Shown: in pieces, positions 1 to 9,102 of the stretch
Layout: every line of letters begins with the position of its first letter
Position numbering within the stretch: the first letter of the stretch is position 1
Assembly (NCBI RefSeq): GCF_014635325.1
Contig: NZ_BMCT01000001.1
Span: forward strand, 1,083,743-1,147,742
Direction: 5' to 3'
Source of the DNA: Azorhizobium oxalatiphilum
GTDB lineage: Bacteria > Pseudomonadota > Alphaproteobacteria > Rhizobiales > Xanthobacteraceae
Length of the DNA: 64,000 nucleotides
The notes under the pieces: generated by a model
Told to the model about the DNA's origin: nothing
The model's input: only the letters and a program-made list of their open reading frames with translations
Database searches by the model: none
Position numbers and translations under genes: made by a program

Positions 1-943
1 CCACGCACTGGCGCTGAGCTGGGTGGCGCATGACAATCTGTGCGCCAACAACATCTATCGCAACGGCACCGACGCGCAGCGCCGCAAATACCTGCCCGAT
101 CTGTGCGCGGGCAGGACCATCGGCTGCCTCGGCCTCACCGAGCCGGGCGCAGGCTCCGATGCGCTCGGCTCCATGCGCACCACCGCCCGGCGCGAGGGCG
201 ACCATTATGTGCTGAACGGCTCCAAGATCTACATCACCAACGGGCCGGTGGCGGATATCCTGCTGGTCTATGCCAAGACCGACAAGGCGCGCGGCGCCCA
301 TGGCATCTCGGCCTTCATCGTCGAGAAGGACATGCCCGGCTTCAAGGTTGCGCAGAAGCTCACCAAGATGGGCTATCGCGGCAGCCAGACCGCCGAGCTG
401 GTGTTCGAGGACTGTCGGGTGCCGGCCGGGAACCTCGTCGGAGAGGAGAATGCCGGCGTCGCGGTGGTGATGAGCGGCCTTGATCTGGAGCGGGCGATGA
501 TCGCGCCCCTGTGCCTGGGCGTCGCCGAGCGGGCGCTGGAGCTGTCCATCGAATATGCGAAGACCCGCCGGCAGTTCGGCAAGCCCATCGGCAGCTTCCA
601 GATGGTGCAGTCCATGCTGGCGGACATGTATGTGGCGGTGGAGACCATCCGCAGCTTCACCTACCGCACGCTGGCAGCCGCGGCGCCGCTGGAAGTGGGC
701 GGGGGCGGGCGGGGGGATATTCACATGCTCACCGCCGCGTCCGTCATGTATGCGGCTGATGCCTGCCATCAGGTGCTGGACAAGGCGGTGCAGATCCACG
801 GCGGCTCCGGCTATATCTGGGAGTCCGAGATCAACCGCCTGTTCCGCTCCACCAAGCTGCTGGAGATCGGCGCCGGCACCACCGAGGTGCGCAAGCTGAT
901 CATCGCCGGCGAGCTGCTGAAGGACTTGAAGGCACATGGCTGA
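1..943 (+). CDS. Acyl-CoA dehydrogenase, isovaleryl-CoA type (5' end outside window)
   Basis: FAD-dependent alpha,beta-dehydrogenation of an acyl-CoA thioester in the cytoplasm. The reading frame is open to the left edge, so the N-terminal domain is missing and the first in-frame GTG (23) is not the true start. Visible are the FAD/substrate loop TEPGAGSDALGS, the middle beta domain and the C-terminal helical domain with RRQFGKPIGSFQ and IHGGSGY. The catalytic base normally near the C-terminus (the Glu of YEGT-type enzymes) is replaced by IGAGTTEV. A Glu in GLDLER (codon 488-490) sits where isovaleryl-CoA dehydrogenases carry theirs. This favours branched or short substrates. The stop overlaps the next start by 8 bp, so the two are translationally coupled. 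The exact substrate is not known. Confidence 0.9.
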   Translation, partial: HALALSWVAHDNLCANNIYRNGTDAQRRKYLPDLCAGRTIGCLGLTEPGAGSDALGSMRTTARREGDHYVLNGSKIYITNGPVADILLVYAKTDKARGAHGISAFIVEKDMPGFKVAQKLTKMGYRGSQTAELVFEDCRVPAGNLVGEENAGVAVVMSGLDLERAMIAPLCLGVAERALELSIEYAKTRRQFGKPIGSFQMVQSMLADMYVAVETIRSFTYRTLAAAAPLEVGGGGRGDIHMLTAASVMYAADACHQVLDKAVQIHGGSGYIWESEINRLFRSTKLLEIGAGTTEVRKLIIAGELLKDLKAHG

Positions 944-1811
944 ACAGGAGAGCGGCGCGCGGGAGCCGGCGGAGTTCGGCCTCGATGATGCGGCGCTGGC
1001 CGCCCACCCCACCGTCTATGCGGCCGATGCCTTCGCCGGCCGCACCGTTCTGGTGTCCGGTGGGGCCGGCGGTATCGGCCGCGCCGCCGCATGGCTGCTC
1101 GGCCGGCTGGGCGCGCGGGTGGTGCTGGCGGGGCGCAATGCGGAGAAGCTGGAGGGCGCGCGCACGGCCATGGCCGCCCACGGCCTCTATGTGCGCACCG
1201 CCGTGGTGGATATCCGCGAGCCGGAGAGCGTGGCGGCCCTGTTCGCCAGGGTGGCGGCCGAGGCGGGCGGCATCGACATGCTGATCAACAGTGCCGGCGG
1301 GCAGTTCCCGCAGGCCGCCATCGACTTTTCGGCGAAGGGCTGGAACACGGTCATCAACACCAACCTCAACGGCACCTGGCACATGATGCAGGCTGCCGCC
1401 CGTGCGTGGCGCGATGCGGGGCGGGCGGGCAGCATCGTCAACATCGTGGTGGTGACGACGCACGGTTTGCACGGCGTCGCCCACACCATCGCGGCGCGGG
1501 CGGGGGTCATCGGGCTCAGTCAGGCGTTGGCGGTGGAATGGGCGCCGCTGGACATCCGCATCAATTGCATCGCCCCCGGCGTGATCGAGACCCCCGGCTG
1601 GCGGGTCTATGACCCCAAGGCGGTGGCCGCCTATCCCAGATCCAACCCCATGATGCGCAATGGCTCGACATGGGAGGTGGCCGAGGCCTGCGCCTATCTG
1701 GGCGGGCCGGCCGGCGGCTTCGTCACCGGCGAGGTGCTCCATGTGGCCGGCGGCAGCCAGCTCTGGGGCGAGACCTGGACCATCGAGAAACCGGATTATT
1801 TCCGGGTGTGA
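936..1811 (+). CDS. Short-chain dehydrogenase/reductase with non-canonical active site
   Basis: A 291-residue Rossmann-fold oxidoreductase. The cofactor motif SGGAGGIGRA is near residue 35 and the structural motif NSAGG near residue 115. The classical Ser-Tyr-Lys triad is absent: where YxxxK should be, the sequence reads AHTIAARAG, and the preceding Ser position is Val. This pattern is familiar from 2,4-dienoyl-CoA reductase-like and citronellol-dehydrogenase-like SDRs, which use other residues. It overlaps the acyl-CoA dehydrogenase gene by 8 bp, so a role in oxidising or reducing an unsaturated acyl-CoA intermediate is a reasonable inference. The substrate is not determinable. It is convergent with livF, with a shared hairpin between them. 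Confidence 0.85.
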   Translation: MAEQESGAREPAEFGLDDAALAAHPTVYAADAFAGRTVLVSGGAGGIGRAAAWLLGRLGARVVLAGRNAEKLEGARTAMAAHGLYVRTAVVDIREPESVAALFARVAAEAGGIDMLINSAGGQFPQAAIDFSAKGWNTVINTNLNGTWHMMQAAARAWRDAGRAGSIVNIVVVTTHGLHGVAHTIAARAGVIGLSQALAVEWAPLDIRINCIAPGVIETPGWRVYDPKAVAAYPRSNPMMRNGSTWEVAEACAYLGGPAGGFVTGEVLHVAGGSQLWGETWTIEKPDYFRV

Positions 1812-1863
1812 TGTCGCCTTCGGGCCGCTTCCCGTTCCTCCCCCTCCCCAGCGGGAAGCGCGC

Positions 1864-1891
1864 GGCGCCGCGTCCACACGGATGCGGCGCC
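1864..1891. terminator. Bidirectional terminator hairpin between convergent genes
   Basis: Two 12-nt arms (1864-1875 and 1880-1891) pair across an ACAC loop with a single G-U pair. The hairpin lies between the stop of the SDR gene and the stop of livF. There is no long T tract, so termination strength is uncertain. Confidence 0.55.
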
Positions 1892-1898
1892 GCCCCGT

Positions 1899-2690
1899 TC
1901 AGGCCAGCCAGCGCTTGCGCCGCCGATAGTGCTTCACGGCGTGGTAATCCACCTTCTGCGCACCGCCGAGATAGGCGTCCTGAATGTCCGGATTGGCGGC
2001 CAGCGCCGCGGCCGTGCCGCTCATGACGATGCGGCCCTGATCGATCAGATAGGCCGTCTCGACGAGGTCCAGCGCCGCCACGGCATTCTGTTCCACCAGC
2101 AATATGGCAACGCCCGACACGGCATTGATGCGGCGGACGATGTCGAATATCTCGTCCACCAGAAACGGTGCGAGGCCGAGGCTGGGCTCGTCGAGCAGGA
2201 TGAGCTTGGGCTCGGTCATCAGCGCCCGTGCGATCGCCAGCATCTGCTGCTCGCCGCCGGAGAGGTAGCCGGCCTGCGCTTTGGCGCGCTCCGCCAGACG
2301 CGGGAAATGCGTGAACATCTCCTCCACCATCCTTTTCACCTTCGCCCGGTCCGGATGCATGGAGGTGGCGGCGATGAGGTTCTCCTCCGGCGTCAGATGC
2401 CCGAAGACGTGCCGGCCCTCCAGCACATGCACGAGGCCCCGGCGCACCCGCGCGGGTGGATCCAGCACGCGCATGTCCTCGCCGTCGAACGTGACCTGCC
2501 CGCGTGTCACCAGCCCGCGCTCGGCCGCCAGCAGGCCGCTGATGGATTTGAGCACCGTGCTCTTGCCGGCGCCGTTGGCCCCGAGCAAGGCGACGAGCCC
2601 GGCTTTCGGCACCTCCAGCGACACGCCCTTCACGGCCAGGAAGACGCTGTCGTAGACCACCTCGACATTGTTGAGAACGAGCAGGCTCAT
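1899..2690 (-). CDS. livF: Branched-chain-type ABC transporter ATP-binding protein LivF
   Basis: One of two ATPases powering a HAAT-type importer. The 263-residue protein carries Walker A GANGAGKST near residue 36, the signature LSGGEQQ and Walker B LILLDEPSLGLAP. The Walker B tail and length match LivF rather than LivG. A basic C-terminal extension (HYRRRKRWLA) goes beyond the usual LivF end. It is the last gene of the minus-strand operon, 84 bp downstream of the binding-protein gene. The acyl-CoA ligase inside the operon suggests that the cargo is a carboxylic acid rather than an amino acid (inference). Confidence 0.92.
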   Translation of the reverse strand: MSLLVLNNVEVVYDSVFLAVKGVSLEVPKAGLVALLGANGAGKSTVLKSISGLLAAERGLVTRGQVTFDGEDMRVLDPPARVRRGLVHVLEGRHVFGHLTPEENLIAATSMHPDRAKVKRMVEEMFTHFPRLAERAKAQAGYLSGGEQQMLAIARALMTEPKLILLDEPSLGLAPFLVDEIFDIVRRINAVSGVAILLVEQNAVAALDLVETAYLIDQGRIVMSGTAAALAANPDIQDAYLGGAQKVDYHAVKHYRRRKRWLA

Positions 2691-2774
2691 CAGTGCGCTC
2701 CATCTCGCCGGTCACGGGCCGGCAGGCATCGGCGACCTTCGGCACCGGGCGGGTGCCGAAGGCCGGCCGGCTTG

Positions 2775-4040
2775 CTATTTTCCGGACTTCTGGAATTCGG
2801 CCGCTGTGGTGCGGATCTCGTCCCAGACCACGTCCTGATAGGCCGTGAACCAGTCCGTGGCCGGCACGAATTTGGTGCCGTCCCAGCGCGCGATGCGGGC
2901 CTTGCCGCCGCCCTGATGGTCCTGCGGCGTCACCGTGGTGGGCGGGATGAGGCCCTCGGCCTCGAAGTTCGTGATGGAGCTGAGCCCGGCGTTCAGCCAC
3001 TCGCCCGAGATCGGCCCATTGGGCGCCTTGGCGAAGGCCTGCCGCACGCCCTCGACCATGATGGAGGTGATCATCACGCCGTAATTGTAATAGGCCGTGC
3101 CCACCTTCTCGGCGGCACCGGAACCCTTGCCGGGCTCCACCACCTCCTTGAGGATCTGCTGGATGAGCCTGGGCTCACGGCCGGAGGCACAGGGCTCGAC
3201 CTTGAGCACACCGGCCGCCTGCTGGCGGCCGACCACGTCCATGTCGCTCTCCGACAGCCACACGCTGGAGGAGACCTTGGACAAGGGCAGGCCGTTGCGG
3301 ATGGCCTCGGTGAGCGCCACCGTCTGCCCCACGCCCGCGCCCCAGAACACCACCCAGTCCGGGCGGGCGCGGCGTACCTGTGGCCAGATGGCGGACTGGT
3401 CGTTGCCCGGCGGCGTGTAGGGGAAGGTGCTGAGCTCGAAGCCCAGTTTCTCCTGCAGGCGCTTCAGGATGGGCAGCGGCTCCTTGCCGAAGGGCGTGTC
3501 GATATGCACGAAGCAGATCTTCTTGCCCTTCAGATCGCCGCCCGACTGGGTGCGGAAATAATCGATGAGGAGGGCGATCTGCGTCCAGTAATTGGGCGAG
3601 AGCGGGAAGATGTAGGGAAAGACGGTGCCGTCCGCCGCATCGCTGCGGCCGGAATAGGCGGTGATGAGGTTGATCTTGTCGGCAAGCGCACGCGGGGTCA
3701 GCGCGCGGGCGGCCGGGGTGCCGAGCGGATCGACCAGAATGGCGCCCTGGCTCTTGGCGCGCTCATATTGCTCGATGGCGCGGGGCAGATCGTTGCCCTG
3801 GTCGGACACCTCGGCGAGGATGCGATAGCCATTGATGCCGCCGCGCGCATTCACCAGCGCGATATAGTCCTTCTGGCCCTGGCTGTATTCGGCGGTGACG
3901 AAGGTATAAATCTTGGTGAAGTCCTGCGGCATCGCGAAGCGGATGACCTTTTCCTGCGCCGCCGCCGGATCGATCCGGAACTGGGTGGCCAGAGCGATCA
4001 CCGCGGCCTGGGACAGCAAGGTTCGGCGTGTGACGGACAT
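2775..4040 (-). CDS. ABC transporter periplasmic substrate-binding protein (type 1, LivK-like)
   Basis: A 421-residue periplasmic receptor. The N-terminus has twin arginines followed by a hydrophobic stretch and an AAAQ-type cleavage region near residue 28, so export by Sec or Tat is likely. The mature part has the type-1 periplasmic-binding-protein layout, with an early region mentioning a long-lived query site (VNARGGINGYRI) typical of LivK/amide-binding relatives. It lies between livM and livF with a 71-bp gap after livM, where the strong expression of a binding protein is often tuned. The ligand is unknown. Related operons with an AMP-ligase gene are usually annotated for aromatic or fatty acids. 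Confidence 0.9.
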   Translation of the reverse strand: MSVTRRTLLSQAAVIALATQFRIDPAAAQEKVIRFAMPQDFTKIYTFVTAEYSQGQKDYIALVNARGGINGYRILAEVSDQGNDLPRAIEQYERAKSQGAILVDPLGTPAARALTPRALADKINLITAYSGRSDAADGTVFPYIFPLSPNYWTQIALLIDYFRTQSGGDLKGKKICFVHIDTPFGKEPLPILKRLQEKLGFELSTFPYTPPGNDQSAIWPQVRRARPDWVVFWGAGVGQTVALTEAIRNGLPLSKVSSSVWLSESDMDVVGRQQAAGVLKVEPCASGREPRLIQQILKEVVEPGKGSGAAEKVGTAYYNYGVMITSIMVEGVRQAFAKAPNGPISGEWLNAGLSSITNFEAEGLIPPTTVTPQDHQGGGKARIARWDGTKFVPATDWFTAYQDVVWDEIRTTAAEFQKSGK

Positions 4041-4111
4041 GGATTCCTCCCGATATTATTTTTGACTCTTTGCTCAACTCCATCGGACAAGACGTCGGGC
4101 TGCGGGGCGTT

Positions 4112-5182
4112 TCACCTGTTGTGGCGCAGCGGCCAGACCATGAAATAGTTGCGGGCGTTGTTGTAGATCTTGGCAAGTCCCAGCGGCTCCCACAGCAGGA
4201 AGCCCACGATCATCGCCCCATACAGCATCAGCGGCAGATGGGCCCGCAGGTCCGCCGAAATCCCCACCCCGAACGTATCCGCCCCGAAGGCGACGGCGTG
4301 GTTGAGGACGATGGGCGCGAACAGGATCAGCGCCGCGCCGAAGAAGCTGCCGAGCACGCTGCCGAGGCCGCCCACGATGACCATCGCCACCAGCTGGATC
4401 GACAGGTCGAGATGGAACTGGTCCGGCGAGACGGCGCGATAATAGCTGACCGCCATCACGCAGCCCACCATGCCGCCGACGAAGGACGACACGAAGAAGG
4501 CCACCAGCTTGAAGCGGAAGGAATCCACCCCGATCACCGCCGCCGCATAATCCTTCTCGCGCACCGCCGCGAGCGCTCGGCCGAAGCTGGTGCGCCGGAC
4601 GTTGAGCATGAACAGAACGATGCCCACGCAGATGAGCAGGGCGAAATAATAAGCGGCGGCATCACTGGCCAGCGACACGCCGAGAAAGCGGACCGGAGGC
4701 ACCTGAAGCGTGGCCTGCGAGCCGCCGCTGATGATGCTGAAATGGCTGATGATGAAATCCACGATATACTGCATGGCGAGCGTCGCCATGGCCAGATACA
4801 GCCCCTTCACCCGCAGGGCCGCGGCACCGAACAGGCTGCCGATGGCGGCACTGGCCAGCCCCCCGGCCAGCAGGGCCAGCTCCAGCGGAATGCCCGCCCG
4901 CAGCAGGTGCACGGAGGCATAGGCGCCGATGCCCATCACCGCGCCATAGCCCAGATGCACCTGCCCGGCGCCGCCCATCAGCAGGTTGAGGCCGAGCGCC
5001 GCCGAGGACCAGATGATCCACGGCAGCAGATAGGTGACGAGATAGATGCGGTCGAACGCGAAGGGGGCCACCAGCAGGATGGCCAGAACCGTGGCGACGA
5101 GGCCGCGATCGAAGGCGAAGGGCCAGAGCTGGCGCTCGTCCTGATAACGGGTGTGGAGGATCCCGGCGCGGCGATAGAACAT
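4112..5182 (-). CDS. livM: ABC transporter permease LivM
   Basis: Inner-membrane permease of the HAAT family, 356 residues, with about ten hydrophobic segments. The EAA-like loop is represented by GRALAAVREKDYAAAVIGVD, typical of LivM. An upstream extension of the frame exists but is non-membrane-like and antisense to livH; the start chosen is the ATG that overlaps the livH stop in a TGATG arrangement, giving tight coupling of the two permeases. LivH and LivM are expected to form a heterodimer. Confidence 0.9.
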   Translation of the reverse strand: MFYRRAGILHTRYQDERQLWPFAFDRGLVATVLAILLVAPFAFDRIYLVTYLLPWIIWSSAALGLNLLMGGAGQVHLGYGAVMGIGAYASVHLLRAGIPLELALLAGGLASAAIGSLFGAAALRVKGLYLAMATLAMQYIVDFIISHFSIISGGSQATLQVPPVRFLGVSLASDAAAYYFALLICVGIVLFMLNVRRTSFGRALAAVREKDYAAAVIGVDSFRFKLVAFFVSSFVGGMVGCVMAVSYYRAVSPDQFHLDLSIQLVAMVIVGGLGSVLGSFFGAALILFAPIVLNHAVAFGADTFGVGISADLRAHLPLMLYGAMIVGFLLWEPLGLAKIYNNARNYFMVWPLRHNR

Positions 5183-6069
5183 CAGACCCTCTCGATATGC
5201 TCGCGGCCGAACAGGCCGTGCGGCCGCAGCAGCAGGGTGAGAAGAATGATCACGGAGGCCACCACATCCCGCGTGCCGCCGCCCACCAGAGGATCGAGAA
5301 GGCCGGTGGCGAGGCTCTCGGCAAGGCCGATCAGCACGCCGGCGAGGAGCACGCCGGGAATGGAATCGAGCCCGCCGAGGATGGCGATGGCCAGTGCCTT
5401 GATGAGGAGGAGCGAGAGCGACCAGTCCACGCCCTGCGTGGAGCCCCACAGGATGCCCGCCGTGGTGGCCATGGTGGCGGACAGGCCCCAGGCGATGGCC
5501 ACCGCCCGGTCCACCCGGATGCCCACCGACCAGGAGGCCATCTGGTCATCGGACACCGCGCGCATCATCAGGCCGAGGCGCGAGTTGAAGAAGGCGATGG
5601 ACAGCGCCACCAGCGCCAGGGAGATGAGGCCGCCGATCATGGTGGCGCGGTTGATGAGGATGTCGCCGATGAAGAGCGGGTCGTTGGGAATGCCCACGTC
5701 CAGCTTCTTCACGGCGGCGCCGAATATGCCCGGCAGCACGCCGCGCAGCATGATCTCGATGCCGATGGTGAGCATGATGACCATGATCACCGGCTGACCG
5801 ATCATGCGCCGCAGCGCGAGCCGCTCCGTCAGCAGCCCGGCGCCGAACATGACGATGAGGCCAAGGGGGATGGCCAGCCACATGGGCGCGCCGAGCTGGG
5901 CCGAGATGGCCCAGACCACATAGGCCCCCATCATCGCCAGCGCGCCCTGGGCGAGGTTGGCGATGCCGGATGTCTTGTAGATCAGCACCAGGCCGGCGGC
6001 CACCAGCGCATACATGAGGCCGATGAAGATGCCGTTGACCGAAAGCTCAAGAATGAGTGCGAACTCCAT
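5182..6069 (-). CDS. livH: ABC transporter permease LivH
   Basis: Inner-membrane permease, 295 residues, partner of LivM. The N-terminal region with GLMYALVAAGLVLIYKTSG followed by ANLAQGALAMMGAY is the standard LivH signature. Several long hydrophobic helices follow and the motif NSRLGLMMRAVSDDQ marks the cytoplasmic coupling loop. It starts 3 bp after the acyl-CoA ligase stop and overlaps livM. Five genes are packed here with overlaps or gaps of a few bases, so they are one transcription unit. Confidence 0.92.
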   Translation of the reverse strand: MEFALILELSVNGIFIGLMYALVAAGLVLIYKTSGIANLAQGALAMMGAYVVWAISAQLGAPMWLAIPLGLIVMFGAGLLTERLALRRMIGQPVIMVIMLTIGIEIMLRGVLPGIFGAAVKKLDVGIPNDPLFIGDILINRATMIGGLISLALVALSIAFFNSRLGLMMRAVSDDQMASWSVGIRVDRAVAIAWGLSATMATTAGILWGSTQGVDWSLSLLLIKALAIAILGGLDSIPGVLLAGVLIGLAESLATGLLDPLVGGGTRDVVASVIILLTLLLRPHGLFGREHIERV

Positions 6070-6072
6070 GTC

Positions 6073-8013
6073 TCACACCTTCCGGATCTGCAGTTCCCGG
6101 CGCAGCGTGCCCCGCCGGCCGCCGTCATAGGTGATCGCCGCCTCGAAGGCGACGCGCTCCGAGCCGTCGTAAAGGGCGTCCGCCAGCACGGCGTAATTGG
6201 TCTCGATCACGCTCCGGCGCAGCTTGCGGGTGCGCGTGACCTCGCCGTCGTCGGCGTCGAAGTCCTTGTGCAGATTGATGAAGCGGCGGATGCGCAGGGC
6301 ATCGGGCTGGGTAGTGTTGACCTGCGCGATGAGGCCGGCGACGAGCAGGCCCACCTCCTCCTTCTGCGACAGCTCCGCATAGGAGGCATAGGCGATGGCG
6401 CGCTGCTCGGCCCAGTGCCCCACCGCGTCATAATCGATGCACACGAGGGCGGTCAGCTCCTCCCGCCCGGCGCCGAACACGGCCACGTTGCGCACGAAAG
6501 CGGAGAACTTCAGGCGGTTCTCGATGAAGTTGGGAATGAAGCGCTCGCCAAGGCTGGTGCGCACCACCTCGCTGACGCGCCCGAGCACCACGAGGCTGCC
6601 GTCCTGCTCCAGATAGCCGGCATCGCCGGTGCGCAGCCAACCCTCGTGCAGGGCGCTCTCGGTGGCGGCGTCATCGTCGAAATAGCCGTCGAAGACGGAG
6701 GCGGCCCGGATGAGGATCTCGCCCGTCTCGTCGATGCGCACCTCCACGCCGGGCAAGGCGGGGCCCACGGTGTGGCCGCTGATGCTGTCCTCGCCCTGTG
6801 CGGCGGAGAGGGCGCAGGTTTCGGTCTGGCCGTAGAACTGCTTCAGCTTGATGCCCAGCGCGCGGAAGAACAGGAAGGTGTCATCGCCCATGGCCTCGCC
6901 GCCGGTGAAGGCGCGTTCCGCGCGCGAGAGGCCGAGATAGTCCTTGATGGGGCCGTAGATGACGAACTCCCCCACCCGGGCCACCAGCCGCTCGGCCAGG
7001 GTGAGGCTGCCGCCGGCCATGCGCTTGCGCTCGGCGGCGATGGCGCGGGGCATGAAGAAATTGAACAGGCCGCGCTTCAGGGGCGTGGAATCCGCCATTC
7101 CCACCTGAATGCGGGTCAGCATGTTGTCCCACGCGCGGGGGGCGGCGAGATAGAAGGTGGGGGCCACCTCGCGCAGGTCGTGCAGCGCCGTCTCCTGCCG
7201 CTCGGGCACGTTGATGGTGGCCTGCAGCAGCAGGCCGGCGCTGACCGTGAACACGAAGTCGCCCACCCAAGCGGTGGGCAGATAGGCGAACAGTTCCTCG
7301 TGGCGGCGGAAATGGCCGCCGGCTTCCGCACCCGCGACGCCGGCCACGATGTTGCGGTGGCGCAGCGGGATGCCCTTCGGCGTGCCGGTGGTGCCGGAGG
7401 AATAGAGCAGCACGGTGATGTCGTCCGGCCCGGTGCGGTTGATCAGGTCCGAGGCGAGGCGCGGCTGCTGCGCCAGCCGCGCGCGGCCGCGGGCGATCAC
7501 GTCGTCGAGGGAGATGACGTCGCCGGCGGCATAGGTGGAACTGCCGCGCCGGTCGTCATAGATGATGCGCTCCGGCCGTCCGGTGCGGGCGCGCACCTCC
7601 AGCAGCTTGTCCACCTGCTCCTGATCCTCGGCGAGCGCGATGCGCGGCTTGCCGAAGCGCATGTAGGTGGGGAATTCGTCCACCGGGACATCCGGAAACA
7701 CGGGGGAGGGGAAGGCCCGCAGCATGTTGGCCGCGACCATGGCGAAATACATCCGCACCCGGTTGTCGCCGACCACGGTGAAGGCTTCCTCGGGGCCGAG
7801 GCCCAGATCCTCCAGCCCCGCCGCCATGGCGAGGATCTCCTGCTGAGCATGCGCCCAGCTCCATTCCTGCCAGACCCCGAACTCGCGCTCGCGAAAGCCG
7901 ATGCGGCCGGGCGCTTCGGCGGCGTTGGCGGCGACGGCCGCCACCAGCGTGGCGGGGCGCCCATCGGATGTGCGCGGCCAGATGCCCGGCGCTGCGAGGC
8001 GGGCGGCGGTCAT
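6073..8013 (-). CDS. AMP-dependent acyl-CoA synthetase (long-chain fatty-acid--CoA ligase family)
   Basis: Activates a carboxylic acid to its CoA thioester through an acyl-adenylate. The 646-residue protein has the ATP loop YSSGTTGTPKG near residue 200, the A5 motif YGQTET, the A7 region GWLRTGDAGYL and an extended C-terminal domain with TRTRKLRR, as in FadD15-like enzymes. The start is the ATG overlapping the livG stop (ATGA). The frame continues upstream but that part is antisense to livG. Its position between the ATPase and permease genes of an ABC importer suggests that uptake is coupled to CoA trapping of the substrate. The substrate itself cannot be read from the sequence. Confidence 0.9.
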   Translation of the reverse strand: MTAARLAAPGIWPRTSDGRPATLVAAVAANAAEAPGRIGFREREFGVWQEWSWAHAQQEILAMAAGLEDLGLGPEEAFTVVGDNRVRMYFAMVAANMLRAFPSPVFPDVPVDEFPTYMRFGKPRIALAEDQEQVDKLLEVRARTGRPERIIYDDRRGSSTYAAGDVISLDDVIARGRARLAQQPRLASDLINRTGPDDITVLLYSSGTTGTPKGIPLRHRNIVAGVAGAEAGGHFRRHEELFAYLPTAWVGDFVFTVSAGLLLQATINVPERQETALHDLREVAPTFYLAAPRAWDNMLTRIQVGMADSTPLKRGLFNFFMPRAIAAERKRMAGGSLTLAERLVARVGEFVIYGPIKDYLGLSRAERAFTGGEAMGDDTFLFFRALGIKLKQFYGQTETCALSAAQGEDSISGHTVGPALPGVEVRIDETGEILIRAASVFDGYFDDDAATESALHEGWLRTGDAGYLEQDGSLVVLGRVSEVVRTSLGERFIPNFIENRLKFSAFVRNVAVFGAGREELTALVCIDYDAVGHWAEQRAIAYASYAELSQKEEVGLLVAGLIAQVNTTQPDALRIRRFINLHKDFDADDGEVTRTRKLRRSVIETNYAVLADALYDGSERVAFEAAITYDGGRRGTLRRELQIRKV

Positions 8014-8867
8014 GATGCCGTCCCCGCGTGGCGCGCGGCGGCCCGCTCGCCCAGATAGGCTTTCACCACCTGCGGCTGGGCGATGGCCGTGGCGGGGTCG
8101 CCCCTGGCGATCACCTCGCCATAGCACAGCACCACCACCTCGTCGCAGATGGCCGTCACCACATCCATGTGGTGCTCGATGATGAAGATGGTGACGTCGC
8201 GCTCATCACGGGCATCGAGGATGAAGCGGGCGATATATTCCTTCTCCTCCTGGTTCATGCCGGCCATGGGCTCGTCCAGAATGAGGAAGCGCGGCTGGGC
8301 CACCAGCGCGCGGGCCAGCTCCACCCGCTTCTGCAAACCCATGGGGATGGCTTCCACGGGTTCGTCGCGGATGTCCTGGAGCTGCATGAAGTCGATGATT
8401 TCCTCCACCACGCGGCGGTGGGCCAGCTCCTCGCGCTCGGCCCACACCCAGTAGAACAGGGAGGCGAGGGCGCTCGGGCGCATGTGGACGTGGCGCCCCA
8501 GCAGCACGTTGTCGAGCACGCTCATGCCCTTGAAGAGGGCGAGGTTCTGGAAGGTGCGCGCGACCCCGCAGCGCGCCACCTTGTGGGGCGCCATGCGGGT
8601 GATGTCCGCGCCGAACAGCTCCACCCGCCCCGCATTGGGCGGATAGAAGCCGGTCATCACATTGACCATGGTGGTCTTGCCGGAGCCGTTGGGGCCGACG
8701 AGGCCGAAGATCTGTCCCTGCCGGACCTCCAGATCGACCCCCTTGAGCGCCCTGAGGCCGCCGAAGGAGCGCTCGATGCCGTGACAGGACAAAGCGATAT
8801 CCGTTGCCGGGGCGTGGCGCGACAAAGGGGCCGCAGGACGCACGTGTGGCGCGCTGGCAGGGGTCAA
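8010..8867 (-). CDS. livG: ABC transporter ATP-binding protein LivG
   Basis: First gene of the operon, 285 residues. Walker A GPNGSGKTT near residue 58, followed by the LivG-typical TGFYPPNAG, and Walker B FLILDEPMAGMN. An N-terminal extension of about 25 residues rich in Ala/Pro/His precedes the ATPase domain, so an internal start is possible. The C-terminal REG-type motif of LivG is present in the form YGEVIARGDPATAIAQPQVV. A sigma-70-like promoter lies about 75-105 bp upstream in the divergent intergenic region. Confidence 0.92.
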   Translation of the reverse strand: MTPASAPHVRPAAPLSRHAPATDIALSCHGIERSFGGLRALKGVDLEVRQGQIFGLVGPNGSGKTTMVNVMTGFYPPNAGRVELFGADITRMAPHKVARCGVARTFQNLALFKGMSVLDNVLLGRHVHMRPSALASLFYWVWAEREELAHRRVVEEIIDFMQLQDIRDEPVEAIPMGLQKRVELARALVAQPRFLILDEPMAGMNQEEKEYIARFILDARDERDVTIFIIEHHMDVVTAICDEVVVLCYGEVIARGDPATAIAQPQVVKAYLGERAAARHAGTAS

Positions 8868-8942
8868 ATGCTGTTCCTCCCCGGTGGGGCAGGCCGGCGT
8901 CGAGGCCTTGGCCTGTCAGCGGATTTTTCCGCCATTTTGAGT

Positions 8943-8972
8943 TATTGAACACTCCTCATTATCAAGTGTCAA
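8943..8972 (-). promoter_or_regulatory. livG: Predicted sigma-70-type promoter of the liv operon
   Basis: On the minus strand a perfect TTGACA (8967-8972) is separated by 18 bp from TCAATA (8943-8948), about 75 bp upstream of livG. The stretch 8935-9060 is far more AT-rich than its surroundings and separates the liv operon from the divergent CoA-ligase-like gene. ACACT and AGTGT inverted arms flank the centre of this promoter and may be an operator, perhaps for the nearby TetR protein (inference). Confidence 0.5.
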
Positions 8973-9102
8973 GAAGCTCTGATTGCCGCGAATACTGCAT
9001 CGCAACATCGCTTTAAATGACAATATTTTGCTCATTTGGAGAAAATGAATTACCCTCATGAAGGTCTTCAAAAATGCCGCGGATGCGGACCGGAGGGGGC
9101 AG

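Noticed and set aside
1929-4148. Very long plus-strand reading frame opposite livF and the binding-protein gene
   Set aside because: His/Gly/Arg-rich composition without any domain; it mirrors third-position GC bias of the genes on the other strand.
5197-8058. 953-codon plus-strand frame opposite livH and the acyl-CoA ligase
   Set aside because: Antisense to two clear genes, low-complexity composition, no ribosome-binding site or domain.
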